Part shown: one piece after another, positions 37,421 through 48,329 of the stretch
How positions within the stretch are numbered: the stretch's first letter is position 1
How the letters are laid out: every line of letters starts with the position of its first letter
Assembly: GCA_963738325.1 (NCBI GenBank)
Contig: CAVTWD010000009.1
Span: 496,001-560,000, forward strand
Length of the DNA stretch: 64,000 nt
Direction: 5' to 3'
Source of the DNA: CAVTWD01 sp963738325
GTDB taxonomy: Bacteria > Actinomycetota > Acidimicrobiia > Acidimicrobiales > Ilumatobacteraceae
Program-made: the position numbers and the translations under genes
Notes under the pieces: model-generated
What the model was told of the DNA's origin: nothing
The model's database searches: none
The model's input: only the letters and a program-made list of their open reading frames with translations

Positions 37421-38269
37421 ATGTCACCGCGGACCCTCAGGTACCTGGCCGCGGAGCGATGGCGGTCAGCCCGGCTCGCCGCCCGCCGTCTTCACCCCGC
37501 CGCTCGCCCCCTCCCGAACTTCCTGATCATCGGCGCGCAGCGGAGTGGCACCACCTCGTTGTTCCATTTCCTCGCCGGCCATCCAGAGGTCACGCCGCCG
37601 CTCCACAAGGAGATCCAGTTCCTCACCCTTGAGTGGGGTCGGGGTCTGGACTGGTACGCGCGCCACTTTCCTCCAGACAACGGCCGCCGGCGCTTCGAGG
37701 CGTCTCCCTACTACCTCTACCACCCGCTCGCGGCCGGCCGCGCCACGCTGAGCGTTCCCGAGGCGAAGTTCGTCGCCTTGCTGCGCGACCCCGGGGCGAG
37801 GGCGTACAGCCACTGGTACCACAACACCTCACTCGGGCTGGAGCCGTTGGCCTTCGAGGCGGCGCTCGCGGCGGAAGGGCCGCGGTTAGCCGGCGAGGAA
37901 GAGCGGCTCGTCGCCGAGCCCACCTACCAGAGCCCGGCGCACCGTCACCACAGCTACGCCGACCGAGGCCGTTACCACCGTCAGATCGAGTGTTGGCAGG
38001 CGGAGTTCCCTGGTCGCGTGCTCGTGCTCGAGAGCGGTGCGCTGTTCCGTGACCCTCGCTCCACACTCGGTCGCATCCTCGAGTTCCTCGACCTCGAGCC
38101 CTGGTTCCCGTCGCAGTTCGTGAACCGCTCGAAGCGCCAGGCCACCAACGAAGTACCGCCGTTGGATCTTCGCGTCCGCGCTCGGCTCGCCGAAGAGTTC
38201 GCGGCCGACAACGAACGGCTCGCCCGTCTCGTCGACTGGGATCCCGTCGCCACCTGGAGCTGCCAGTAG
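37421..38269 (+). CDS. PAPS-dependent sulfotransferase, heparan-sulfotransferase-like
   Basis: 282 residues from ATG 37421. The 5'-phosphosulfate loop is 'FLIIGAQRSGTTSLFHFLAG', the 3'-phosphate site 'KFVALLRDPGARAYSHWYHN', and the acceptor-side region has 'AHRHHSYADRGRYHRQIECW'. The frame is unbroken, unlike the two frameshifted homologues near 20 kb; ATG 37340 with GGAGG 3 bases upstream would add 27 residues. It stands alone between the heat-shock and purine genes, about 8 kb from the polysaccharide locus. Predicted to sulfate a carbohydrate using PAPS; acceptor unknown. Confidence 0.85.
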   Translation: MSPRTLRYLAAERWRSARLAARRLHPAARPLPNFLIIGAQRSGTTSLFHFLAGHPEVTPPLHKEIQFLTLEWGRGLDWYARHFPPDNGRRRFEASPYYLYHPLAAGRATLSVPEAKFVALLRDPGARAYSHWYHNTSLGLEPLAFEAALAAEGPRLAGEEERLVAEPTYQSPAHRHHSYADRGRYHRQIECWQAEFPGRVLVLESGALFRDPRSTLGRILEFLDLEPWFPSQFVNRSKRQATNEVPPLDLRVRARLAEEFAADNERLARLVDWDPVATWSCQ

Positions 38270-38344
38270 ACGCCCGGACCGGGGCGCCTTCACTGCCGTC
38301 TCCTAGCATCGGCGAACGTCACGCCAGCATCGAAGGAGGCGCCC

Positions 38345-39622
38345 GTGCCCGCAACCGTCGTCGTCGGCGCCCAGTGGGGTGACGAGGGCAAGGGCAAGCT
38401 CACCGATCTCCTGGCCAAGGAGACGGCGATGGTCGTGCGCTACCAGGGCGGTCACAACGCGGGGCACACGATCGTCGTCGGCGGCGAGTCCTTCGCCCTG
38501 CAGCTGTTGCCCTCCGGGGTCTTGTACCCGCACGTCGTCCCCGTCATCGGTAACGGCGTGGTGGTCGAGCCGGGGGTGCTGCTGGCCGAGGTCGATCGTC
38601 TCGAGGCGAAGGGCATCGACTGCCGGAGATTGCGGGTGAGCGGCAACGCCCACTTGATCCTCCCCTACCACGTCGAGCTCGACTTCGTCACCGAGCGGCG
38701 TCTCGGCCGCAACAAGCTCGGGACGACCCGCCGGGGGATCGGCCCCACGTACGCGGACAAGGCGTTGCGATCAGGGCTGCGGGTGCAGGACCTCCTCGAT
38801 CCCAAGATCTTCCGCGCCAAGCTCGACCAGGCCCTCAAGGAGAAGAACGCGGTGTTGAGCCGCGTGTACAACCGGCTCCCCCTCTCCGGCGACGACATCG
38901 CCCGGCGCTACCTCGACGAGCTGGCCCCGCGACTGGCGCCCTACATCGCGGACACGGTCGGGCTGATCCACGACGCCCTCGAGGCCGGCCAGCACGTGCT
39001 CCTCGAGGGGGCCCAGGCCACCTTCCTCGACCTCGATCACGGCACCTATCCCTTCGTCACGTCGTCCAACCCGGTCGCGGGGGGCGCCTGCACGGGGGCG
39101 GGCATCGGCCCCCGCCACATCGACCGGGTGATCGGGATCGCCAAGGCCTACACCACCCGGGTCGGCTCTGGCCCGTTCCCGACCGAGCTCTTCGACGGCA
39201 CGGGCGACCTGCTCGTGGAGCGCGGCCGCGAGTTCGGGACCAACACCGGGCGGCGCCGGCGGACAGGATGGTTGGACGTGGTGATGCTCCGCCAAGCGGC
39301 GCGACTCAACTCCCTGACGGAACTGGCCATCACCAAGCTCGACATCCTCGACGCACTCGACACGCTCAAGGTCTGCGTCGCCTACGAGCACGGCGGCGAG
39401 AAGCTGCGCACGATGCCGTACCACCAGTCGGTCTTCCACGACGTGACGCCGGTGTACGTGGAGCTGCCGGGCTGGCGCCGCGATCTCACCGCGTCGCGCG
39501 AGGTGGGCGACTTGCCGCGGGAGGCTCGCCAGTACCTGGAGCTGGTGGAGCAGGAAGTAGGGGTGCCGGTGCGGTTCGTGGGCACGGGCCCCGGGCGCGA
39601 CCAGTACGTGCAGCTGGGTTGA
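38345..39622 (+). CDS. purA: Adenylosuccinate synthetase
   Basis: 425 residues. It converts IMP, aspartate and GTP to adenylosuccinate in AMP synthesis. Motifs: 'VVVGAQWGDEGKGKLTDLLA' (GTP loop), 'RYQGGHNAGHTIV' with the catalytic His, 'GTTRRGIGPTYADKALR', 'LLEGAQATFLDLDHGTYPFV', 'VGSGPFPTEL' and 'KLDILDALDTLKVC'. Length is normal. GTG start, with the purD start overlapping the stop (TGATG). Frame intact. Confidence 0.97.
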   Translation: MPATVVVGAQWGDEGKGKLTDLLAKETAMVVRYQGGHNAGHTIVVGGESFALQLLPSGVLYPHVVPVIGNGVVVEPGVLLAEVDRLEAKGIDCRRLRVSGNAHLILPYHVELDFVTERRLGRNKLGTTRRGIGPTYADKALRSGLRVQDLLDPKIFRAKLDQALKEKNAVLSRVYNRLPLSGDDIARRYLDELAPRLAPYIADTVGLIHDALEAGQHVLLEGAQATFLDLDHGTYPFVTSSNPVAGGACTGAGIGPRHIDRVIGIAKAYTTRVGSGPFPTELFDGTGDLLVERGREFGTNTGRRRRTGWLDVVMLRQAARLNSLTELAITKLDILDALDTLKVCVAYEHGGEKLRTMPYHQSVFHDVTPVYVELPGWRRDLTASREVGDLPREARQYLELVEQEVGVPVRFVGTGPGRDQYVQLG

Positions 39623-40839
39623 TGCGCGTCTGCGTCGTGGGCTCGGGGGGCCGCGAGCACGCCCTGGCGGACGTGTTGTCGCGAGACGCCGTCGTATCGG
39701 TGGCTCCGGGCAATCCCGGCATCCCGGGTTCGACGGGAAGGGGCCCCGAGGAGAGCGCTGCTGATCTCTACGTGATCGGCCCCGAGACGCCCCTCGTCGA
39801 CGGGCTCGCCGACCGCCTCCGCGCCCGAGGCGCGTTGGTCTTCGGGCCCGGCGCGAACGGGGCGCGCTTGGAGGGGTCCAAGGCGTGGATGAAGGCCGTG
39901 CTCGATCACGCGGGGGTGGCCACCGCGCGCCATGCCAGCTTCGACGACGTCAATGCCGCCGTTGCCTTCCTGCGCGGCTTGGCGCCGCCCTATGTAGTGA
40001 AGACGGACGGGTTGGCGGCCGGCAAGGGTGTGCTCGTCACGACCTCGCTTCGCGACGCCATCGAGGACGTGGCCGCCAAGCTTTCCGGGCGGACGTTCGG
40101 GGGCGCGGGCCGGCGAGTCGTGATCGAGGAGGGGCTTTCCGGACCCGAGGTCTCGCTGCTGTGCCTCACCGACGGGAACACCGTCGTCGCGCTGCCGTCG
40201 GCCCAGGACTTCAAGCGACTGGGCGATGACGACACCGGGCCCAACACGGGAGGCATGGGCGCGTACTCACCCGTCGCCGCGGTTGACGCCGCCGAAGGTG
40301 CTCGTCTCGCGCGATCCCTCGTCGAACCGACCCTCGCCGAGCTGCGCCGCCGGGACGTCGACTACCGCGGCGTGCTGTATGCCGGGCTGATGCTCACCGA
40401 TGACGGTCCGAGGGTGCTCGAGTTCAACGTCCGCTTCGGTGACCCGGAGGCGCAAGTCGTGCTGCCCCGGTTGCGTGGCGACGTGGCCGCGGTGCTCGCC
40501 GAAGCCGCCGCCGGGTGGCTGCGGACGCCACCCGAGGTCGACGCCGCTGAGGCGGTCACGGTGGTGGGCGCCACGAAGGGCTACCCCACCACGACCAGTG
40601 GCGGGGAGGCGATCGAGGGGCTCGAGGCCGCCGCCGCGGTGCCCGGGGTGAAGGTCTATTGCTCGAGGGTGGCGCGGGCCGAGGGCCGGTTGGTGACGGC
40701 GGGGGGGCGGGTCCTCGCGGTGACGGCGCTCGCCGCCACGTTGGCCGGCGCCCGCCGGAAGGCGTACGAAGCGATCGGGCAGATCTCGTGGCCCGGCATG
40801 CAGTACCGGGGCGACATCGCGCTGACCGCCAGCCGGTGA
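39622..40839 (+). CDS. purD: Phosphoribosylamine-glycine ligase
   Basis: 405 residues of ATP-grasp fold, forming GAR, the second step of de novo purine synthesis. Motifs: 'RVCVVGSGGREHALADVL', 'VVKTDGLAAGKGVLV', 'NTGGMGAYSPV' and 'VLEFNVRFGDPEAQVVLPRL'. Slightly shorter than E. coli PurD (429), with a compact N-domain. Start ATG 39622 overlaps the purA stop. The frame is intact. Confidence 0.96.
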   Translation: MRVCVVGSGGREHALADVLSRDAVVSVAPGNPGIPGSTGRGPEESAADLYVIGPETPLVDGLADRLRARGALVFGPGANGARLEGSKAWMKAVLDHAGVATARHASFDDVNAAVAFLRGLAPPYVVKTDGLAAGKGVLVTTSLRDAIEDVAAKLSGRTFGGAGRRVVIEEGLSGPEVSLLCLTDGNTVVALPSAQDFKRLGDDDTGPNTGGMGAYSPVAAVDAAEGARLARSLVEPTLAELRRRDVDYRGVLYAGLMLTDDGPRVLEFNVRFGDPEAQVVLPRLRGDVAAVLAEAAAGWLRTPPEVDAAEAVTVVGATKGYPTTTSGGEAIEGLEAAAAVPGVKVYCSRVARAEGRLVTAGGRVLAVTALAATLAGARRKAYEAIGQISWPGMQYRGDIALTASR

Positions 40840-40944
40840 GGTCGGAGCCGTGCGCGCGAGCCGCAGAGCGCACCGGGACCCGTGGAGGGCGTGCCACGAT
40901 GGCGGCGTGATGGCGTTCGCCCGGCAGCCGTCTCCCGCTGTCCC

Positions 40945-42249
40945 ATGATCCCCCGCTACCAACTCCCGGACATGGCCGCGCTCTTCAGCGACGAGGCCCG
41001 GCTCCGCCGTTGGTTGGAGATCGAGGTGCTCGCGGTGGAGGCGTGGGCTCGCCTCGGCGTCGTCCCCGCCGACGCGGCCGCGGCAGTCCGGCAGCGGGCG
41101 CCGGCCGTCGACGCCGCCTTCGTCACCGCCGTCGAGCACCGCGAACAGATCACCGACCACGACGTGGCCGCCTTCGTCGACGTGGTCCAAGAGCGGATCG
41201 GGCCGCCCGCCGGCGCCTGGGTCCACTACGGCCTGACCTCTTCCGACGTGGTCGACACCGGGTTGTCGTGGACCCTGCGAGACGCCGCCGACCTGATGAT
41301 CGACGCGGCGGGCGGGCTCGTCGGCACGCTCCTGCGGCGCGTTCGGGAGCACCGTTCAACGGCGATGGTTGGGCGGACGCACGGCATTCACGCCGAACCG
41401 ACCACCTTCGGCGTGAAGCTCGCCTTGTGGGCATTGCAGGTGGACCGTGACCGCACCCGCCTGGCCCAGGCGAGAGCCGCCGTCGCGGTGGGCAAGCTGA
41501 GCGGTGCGGTCGGCACGTACTCCAACATCGATCCGGCGGTGGAGCGCGAGGTGTGCGCGGAGCTCGGGCTCGAGCCGGTGCCGGCCACACAGGTGATCGC
41601 GCGGGACCGCCACGCCCAGTACCTCTACGCCTGCGCCTCGGTCGGGGCCACCGTCGAAGCCATCGCCACCGAGCTCCGTCACCTCCAACGGACCGAGGTG
41701 GCTGAGGTCGAGGAGGGGTTCAAGCCCGGGCAGAAGGGTTCGTCGGCGATGCCGCACAAGCGCAACCCGATCACCGCGGAGCGCCTCAGCGGCCTGGCCC
41801 GGATCCTCCGCGGCAACCTCCAAGCCGGCCTCGAGGACGTCGCCTTGTGGCACGAACGGGACATCTCGCACTCCTCGGTGGAGCGAGTGATCCTGCCGGA
41901 CTCGTCGCACCTGTCCTATTACGCCCTGCGGCGACTGACCTCGCTCGTCGACGGCTTGCGGGTCGATGCCCACCGGATGCTGGAGAACCTGCATCGCAGC
42001 CACGGGCTCGTCTTCTCCCAGCCGGTGCTGCTCGCGCTCGTGGCCGGCGGCCTGCCGCGAGACGAGGCGTACCGCATCGTGCAGGACGACGCCTCGCGCG
42101 CCTGGAGCGAAGGGGTCTCGTTCCGGACGGTGCTCGAGAAGGACCCCCGCGTCGAGCTTGCCGCCGACGTCCTCGACGAAGCCTTCAGCCTCGACCGCTC
42201 CCTGCGCCACACCGACGCCGTGTTCGCGGCGTTGGATGCGATCGGCTGA
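40945..42249 (+). CDS. purB: Adenylosuccinate lyase
   Basis: 434 residues of the fumarase/aspartase superfamily. It acts twice, cleaving SAICAR and adenylosuccinate. Motifs: 'VHYGLTSSDVVDT', 'MVGRTHGIHAEPTTFG' with the general-acid His, and the signature loop 'GQKGSSAMPHKRNPI' with the catalytic Ser. A trimmed version of the short PurB type. ATG 40945 begins 'IPRYQLPDMAALFSDE', the usual N-terminus. About 105 bp separate it from purD. Confidence 0.96.
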   Translation: MIPRYQLPDMAALFSDEARLRRWLEIEVLAVEAWARLGVVPADAAAAVRQRAPAVDAAFVTAVEHREQITDHDVAAFVDVVQERIGPPAGAWVHYGLTSSDVVDTGLSWTLRDAADLMIDAAGGLVGTLLRRVREHRSTAMVGRTHGIHAEPTTFGVKLALWALQVDRDRTRLAQARAAVAVGKLSGAVGTYSNIDPAVEREVCAELGLEPVPATQVIARDRHAQYLYACASVGATVEAIATELRHLQRTEVAEVEEGFKPGQKGSSAMPHKRNPITAERLSGLARILRGNLQAGLEDVALWHERDISHSSVERVILPDSSHLSYYALRRLTSLVDGLRVDAHRMLENLHRSHGLVFSQPVLLALVAGGLPRDEAYRIVQDDASRAWSEGVSFRTVLEKDPRVELAADVLDEAFSLDRSLRHTDAVFAALDAIG

Positions 42250-42252
42250 GCC

Positions 42253-43149
42253 GTGGAGCTGCCGTTCCCCCACGTGCATCGGGGAAAGGTGCGTGATCTC
42301 TACGACGCCGGGGACGAGCGGCTCCTGATGGTCGCTTCCGATCGCTTGTCGGCCTTCGACGTGGTGATGAAGGAGCCGGTGCCCGACAAGGGCAGGATCC
42401 TCACGGCCATGAGCGTCTTCTGGTTCGAGCGCCTCGCCGACGTGGCCCCCAATCACCTGATCTCGAGCGACGTCGACGCCCTCCCCGAAGGCGCGAGGGC
42501 ACGCGTGCTCGAGGGGCGGATGATGCTCGTCCGCCGCTGCGAGATGTTGCCCATCGAGTGCATCGTCCGCGGCCATCTCGCCGGCTCGGCCTGGAAGGAG
42601 TACGAAGGGTGGGGCACGGTGCACGGCATGCCGATGGAACCCGGACTGCGCCAGGCCGACGCCCTGCCCGAGCCGGTGTTCACACCGTCGACCAAAGCGG
42701 CCAGCGGCGACCACGACGAGAACATCACCTTCGATGCCGCGGTGGCCCTCGTGGGTCCGGACGTGGCGGAGGCGGCGCGAACGCTGTCGCTCGCGGTGTT
42801 CCGCGTCGCCGCCGCGCATGCCCTCGAGCGCGGCATCGTCGTCGCCGACACGAAGTTCGAGCTGGGGTTCCTCGACGGGCGGCTCGTGCTCGCCGACGAG
42901 GTCCTCACGCCTGACTCGTCGCGCTTCTGGCCGGCCGGGGCCTACGAGCCCGGCTCGACCCCGCCCGGCTACGACAAGCAACCGGTGCGGGACTGGCTCG
43001 AGGCGACCGGATGGGACAAGCGACCCCCGCCCCCGCCCCTTCCGACAGAGGCCGTCGCCGCGACGCGGGCGCGGTACGTCGAGATCTACGAGCGGCTCTC
43101 GGGCCGGCCGTTCGCCGAGTGGCCCGGTGGATCGCTCACGGCGGGGTGA
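42253..43149 (+). CDS. purC: SAICAR synthetase (phosphoribosylaminoimidazole-succinocarboxamide synthase)
   Basis: 298 residues. It joins CAIR and aspartate using ATP. Motifs: 'HRGKVRDLYDAGDERLLMVA', 'SDRLSAFDVV', 'IECIVRGHLAGSAWKEY', 'DTKFELGFLDGRLVLADEVL' and 'TPDSSRFW'. Of the longer, yeast/actinobacterial type (about 300 residues) rather than the 237-residue E. coli type. GTG start 3 bp after the purB stop. Confidence 0.96.
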   Translation: MELPFPHVHRGKVRDLYDAGDERLLMVASDRLSAFDVVMKEPVPDKGRILTAMSVFWFERLADVAPNHLISSDVDALPEGARARVLEGRMMLVRRCEMLPIECIVRGHLAGSAWKEYEGWGTVHGMPMEPGLRQADALPEPVFTPSTKAASGDHDENITFDAAVALVGPDVAEAARTLSLAVFRVAAAHALERGIVVADTKFELGFLDGRLVLADEVLTPDSSRFWPAGAYEPGSTPPGYDKQPVRDWLEATGWDKRPPPPPLPTEAVAATRARYVEIYERLSGRPFAEWPGGSLTAG

Positions 43150-43184
43150 CCGGCGCTCGCCGCGCCCCGTGGCACGATGGCGGA

Positions 43185-43439
43185 GTGACGTTCTCGGTGC
43201 TCGTGGAGGTCCGGTTGCAGCCCGGGATCGCCGATCCACAGGGATCCACCATCGAGCGGTCCTTGCCTGCGCTGGGGTTTGGCGAGGTGAGCGGGGTCAG
43301 TGTCGGCAAGGCCATCCGCTTCTCCATCGACGCCGCTGACGCCGCCGCCGCCCGGGACCGGGTCGACCGGCTCTGCCAGCAGTTCCTCACCAATCCGGTC
43401 ATCGAATCGGCCGACATCACGGTGGAGGCGGCCAGGTGA
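43185..43439 (+). CDS. purS: FGAM synthase subunit PurS
   Basis: 84 residues. The small dimeric bridging subunit that joins PurQ and PurL in the multi-subunit FGAM synthase. Sequence 'VLVEVRLQPGIADPQGSTIE', 'LGFGEVSGVSVGKAIRFSID' and 'LCQQFLTNPVIESADI' matches the family throughout. GTG 43185; the stop overlaps the purQ start by 4 bases, as usual for this pair. Confidence 0.93.
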   Translation: MTFSVLVEVRLQPGIADPQGSTIERSLPALGFGEVSGVSVGKAIRFSIDAADAAAARDRVDRLCQQFLTNPVIESADITVEAAR

Positions 43440-44128
43440 CCGTCGGCGTGGTGCTGTTCCCGGGCACCAACTGCGAGGCCGACGTCGTCGAGGCGGTCAG
43501 GGGGCTGGGCGGTCGCGCCGAGATCGTGTGGCACGGCGACGCTCGCCTGCCGACTCACGTCGACGCAGTCGTGCTGCCCGGTGGCTTTGCGCACGGCGAT
43601 TACCTGCGCACGGGCGCCATCGCTCGGTTCTCACCCGTCATGACCGCGGTCGCCGCCTTCGCCGCCGCCGGAGGCCCGGTTCTGGGGATCTGCAACGGCT
43701 TCCAGATCCTCTGTGAGGCGGGGCTGCTCCCGGGTGCACTCCAGAAGAACCGTGGCCTGAAGTTCATGTGTGACGTGACCGAGGTACGCATCGAAACGAC
43801 GACCACTCCCGTCACCGCCCTGTTGGAAGTCGGTCAAGTGGTGCGGCTTCCGATCAACAACTTCGAGGGTTGCTACACGTGCTCGGACGCCGTAGCCGCT
43901 GAACTCGAAGCCAAGAGCAGGGTCGTGTTCCGGTATGTTGATGACCTCAACGGGTCGCGCCACGACATCGCCGGGATCTGCTCGGCGGGGCGCAACGTCG
44001 TGGGACTCATGCCCCATCCCGAGCGGGCCAGCCACGAGCTCCTCGGATCCATCGACGGGGCTGACATCTTGCGCGGCATGTGGAGCCCGGTGACCGACCC
44101 AGTGGCTCCGCTCACATCGAGCGGCTGA
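43436..44128 (+). CDS. purQ: FGAM synthase glutaminase subunit PurQ
   Basis: 230 residues, class I glutamine amidotransferase that supplies ammonia to PurL. Nucleophile Cys in 'PVLGICNGFQILCEAGLLPG', oxyanion motif 'VVLPGGFAHGDYLR' and the His/Glu of the triad in 'VVGLMPHPERASHELLG'. GTG 43436 overlaps purS. The 3' end overlaps a convergent small gene by 17 bp. Confidence 0.96.
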   Translation: MTVGVVLFPGTNCEADVVEAVRGLGGRAEIVWHGDARLPTHVDAVVLPGGFAHGDYLRTGAIARFSPVMTAVAAFAAAGGPVLGICNGFQILCEAGLLPGALQKNRGLKFMCDVTEVRIETTTTPVTALLEVGQVVRLPINNFEGCYTCSDAVAAELEAKSRVVFRYVDDLNGSRHDIAGICSAGRNVVGLMPHPERASHELLGSIDGADILRGMWSPVTDPVAPLTSSG

Positions 44129-44528
44129 CCCCCGCCCGCTTGAGCACCGCGGCGCTCACCCCTGCCTCGCGCCATGCGGCGTAGCTGATCCCTCTCCGCT
44201 CGCTGTAGCCGTAGGCAGCCTTGACGAACTCGTCCTCGAGGTCGGTGAGGTCGGTGTTGTCGTCCATGGTCGCCAGCTCCTGGGTAAGGTCCATGCGCTC
44301 CTGGATCAGGTTCACTCGGGCCAGAGGATCGGCCGCGTCGAGCTGCTCCTCGATGGCGCCCAGACGCTTCTCGATGGAGTCGGCAGTGCGCTTGCGGCCT
44401 CTCTTCGGCTTGTGGGCCTCGAGTGCTTCGAGATATCGACGAACCGCTCGCCCCTCATTTCTGCCCGCGGCGAGAGCGGCCTTGTGTTCCACGGACATGG
44501 CGCGTTTGCGCGACTTCTTCTCGGCCAT
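44112..44528 (-). CDS. Conserved small basic protein of unknown function
   Basis: 138 residues starting 'MAEKKSRKRAMSVEHKAALA' and highly charged. It has a helical, probably coiled-coil centre ('SIEKRLGAIEEQLDAADPLA', 'LIQERMDLTQELATMDD') and an HTH-like end 'GISYAAWREAGVSAAVLKRA'. Similar proteins occur singly in actinobacterial genomes and lack an assigned role; the basic N-terminus and final helix pair suggest nucleic acid binding, which is inference. It lies on the opposite strand between purQ and purL. ATG 44528 is preferred over 44537. Confidence 0.68.
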   Translation of the reverse strand: MAEKKSRKRAMSVEHKAALAAGRNEGRAVRRYLEALEAHKPKRGRKRTADSIEKRLGAIEEQLDAADPLARVNLIQERMDLTQELATMDDNTDLTDLEDEFVKAAYGYSERRGISYAAWREAGVSAAVLKRAGVSRSM

Positions 44529-44626
44529 GACCGCCATTCAATCGCAAATACGGCTGCTCGTCCAAGCATCCGCCGCCGCTGGCGCACCTCGTCCCGAGCG
44601 CTCTGCGTGGCGGTTACGGTGGGTCC

Positions 44627-46837
44627 GTGGCGACGCCATTGCACCGTTCGCTCGGCCTCACCGACGAAGAAGCATCTCGGATCGAGGAGGTCCTCGAGCG
44701 GTCGCCGAACCATCTCGAGCTCGCCATGTACGCCGTCATGTGGTCCGAGCACTGCTCGTACAAGTCGTCGCGGATGCACTTGCGCCGGCTCCCGACCGAA
44801 GCGCCCTGGGTCATCGTAGGGCCGGGCGAGAACGCGGGCGTGGTCGACGTCGGAGACGGCATCGCCGTTGCGTTCCGTATCGAGAGCCACAACCATCCCT
44901 CCGCCATCGAGCCGGCCCAGGGCGCCGCCACCGGGGTCGGGGGCATCCTCCGGGACATCTTCACCATGGGTGCCCGGCCGATCGCGCTCATGGACCCGCT
45001 TCGCTTCGGCCCGCTCGACGACGCCCGCAGCCGCTGGATCGCGGAAGGCGTCGTGAGCGGCATCTCGCACTACGGCAACGCGGTGGGCGTGCCTACCGTC
45101 GGCGGCGAGGTGGATTTCGACCCGACGTACACGGGCAACCCGCTCGTCAACGTCCTCTGCCTCGGCACCCTGCCTGCTGACCGCTTGGTCCTCGGCCAGG
45201 CCCGTGGGCCCGGCAACCTCGCGGTACTCCTCGGCGCGACGACGGGTCGTGACGGCATTGGCGGCGTCAGCGTGCTGGCCTCGGCCGGCTTCTCGGAGGG
45301 CGACGAGGGGAAGCGGCCGAGCGTCCAAGTCGGCGATCCGTTCGAGGAGAAGCGGCTCATCGAAGCCTGCCTGACGCTGCTCGAGGCCGGCCTGGTGGTC
45401 GGCATCCAAGACCTGGGCGGGGCAGGGCTCACCTGCGCCACCAGCGAAACCGCGTCGCGGGCGGGGATGGGCATGGACGTGGACGTGCGCGCCGTCCCTC
45501 GCCGCGAGCCCGCCATGGAGCCCTTCGAGGTGATGACCTCGGAGAGCCAGGAGCGGATGCTCGCCATCGTCTCGGCCGACGCCCTCGCCGAGGTGCTCTC
45601 GCTCTGCCAGCGGTGGGAGGTGCGGGCCACGGTGTTGGGGCGGGTGACGGAGCGCGGCCGGCTTCGGGTGCTCGACGGCTTCGACGGCGAGGTGCTCGCC
45701 GACGTGCCGGCCTCCTCGCTCCACGACGCCGCTCCCCTGTACGACCGACCGTTGCGACCGCGGGACCGCTCCGGTGAGCTCGAACCGGCGAGCGTCGCGC
45801 CGCACGACTTGGCCGCCGACCTGCTGGGCCTGCTGGCGGACACCAGTTGGGTGTGGCGCCAGTACGACCATCAGCTGTTCCTGAACACCGTTGCCGGACC
45901 CGGCGGCGATGCCACGGTGCTACGGCTCAAGCATCCCCGGACGGGCGTCGACACCGGCCGCGCCCTCGCCCTCACGGTCGACGGCAACCACCGCTGGTGC
46001 AGTGTCGATCCACGGGCGGGGACGGCGCGAGTCGTCGCCGAAGCGGTGCTCAACCTTGCCTGCGTCGGTGCCCGGCCGCTTGCCCTCGTCAACTGCCTCA
46101 ACTTCGGCAACCCCGAGCATCCGGAGGTGATGTGGGAGTTGTCCGAAGCCATCGACGGGATGGCCGATGCGTGCCGCATGTTCGGGCTCCCCGTGGTCGG
46201 CGGCAACGTGAGCCTCTACAACGAATCGAACGGAGCCGACATCGCGCCGACGCCGATCGTCGGGCTCCTCGGCCTCGTCGATCGCCTGGAGCGCCGACCC
46301 CCTGGGGTCACGTTGGCGGCGGACGCCGTCGTCCTCCTCGTGGGACCGGAGGGCGACCGCCAGCTCGGACTCGCCGGCTCACGCTGGGCGTGGGAGCGTG
46401 GAGCGCGTGGGGGACGGCTCGAGCCGCTCGACGGGGCCGCGGTGGCCGCCGTGGCCGAGGTCGTCCGCGGCGCGGTCGCCGACGGCTTGCTGATCGGCGT
46501 GCACGATGTCGCCGATGGGGGGCTGGGTCTCGCGCTCGCCGAGCTGGCGATCGGGGGCGGTGTCGGCTTGAGGGTAGGTGGCATCGAGGACTGGATGGCC
46601 CTTTTCGCCGAGTCACCCGGTCGCGTCGTGGCCTGCGTGGGCCGGGAGCAGGCGATCGCCCTGGCTCGCCGCTGCGATGCCGCCGGCGTCTCCTGGCGAG
46701 AGGTCGGGGTCACGGGGGGTGACCGGATCGTCGTCGACGGCCTGCTCGACGTCGAGCTCGCCAGGGCCATGGCGACATGGCGCGACCGGCTGCCGGCGGC
46801 GTTCGGCAGCGCGGGCGCCCACGGTCCGCAGCCGTGA
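44627..46837 (+). CDS. purL: FGAM synthase large subunit PurL (small-type)
   Basis: 736 residues, the catalytic subunit that converts FGAR to FGAM with ATP and PurQ-derived ammonia. Motifs: 'MWSEHCSYKSSRMHLRRLPT', 'RIESHNHPSAIEPAQGAATG', 'GGEVDFDPTYTGNPLVNVLC', 'QDLGGAGLTCATSE' and, in the second half, 'NCLNFGNPEHPEVMWELSEA' and 'GNVSLYNES'. The length and separate PurS and PurQ identify the three-subunit form. GTG 44627. Frame intact. About 90 bp upstream separates it from the divergent small gene, so it may have its own promoter. Confidence 0.96.
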   Translation: MATPLHRSLGLTDEEASRIEEVLERSPNHLELAMYAVMWSEHCSYKSSRMHLRRLPTEAPWVIVGPGENAGVVDVGDGIAVAFRIESHNHPSAIEPAQGAATGVGGILRDIFTMGARPIALMDPLRFGPLDDARSRWIAEGVVSGISHYGNAVGVPTVGGEVDFDPTYTGNPLVNVLCLGTLPADRLVLGQARGPGNLAVLLGATTGRDGIGGVSVLASAGFSEGDEGKRPSVQVGDPFEEKRLIEACLTLLEAGLVVGIQDLGGAGLTCATSETASRAGMGMDVDVRAVPRREPAMEPFEVMTSESQERMLAIVSADALAEVLSLCQRWEVRATVLGRVTERGRLRVLDGFDGEVLADVPASSLHDAAPLYDRPLRPRDRSGELEPASVAPHDLAADLLGLLADTSWVWRQYDHQLFLNTVAGPGGDATVLRLKHPRTGVDTGRALALTVDGNHRWCSVDPRAGTARVVAEAVLNLACVGARPLALVNCLNFGNPEHPEVMWELSEAIDGMADACRMFGLPVVGGNVSLYNESNGADIAPTPIVGLLGLVDRLERRPPGVTLAADAVVLLVGPEGDRQLGLAGSRWAWERGARGGRLEPLDGAAVAAVAEVVRGAVADGLLIGVHDVADGGLGLALAELAIGGGVGLRVGGIEDWMALFAESPGRVVACVGREQAIALARRCDAAGVSWREVGVTGGDRIVVDGLLDVELARAMATWRDRLPAAFGSAGAHGPQP

Positions 46838-46880
46838 CCGCGGCACGGAAGCTCGCTCGGGCCATGCCAGACTCACGCGG

Positions 46881-48323
<1,443 letters not shown>

Positions 48324-48329
48324 GTCGCG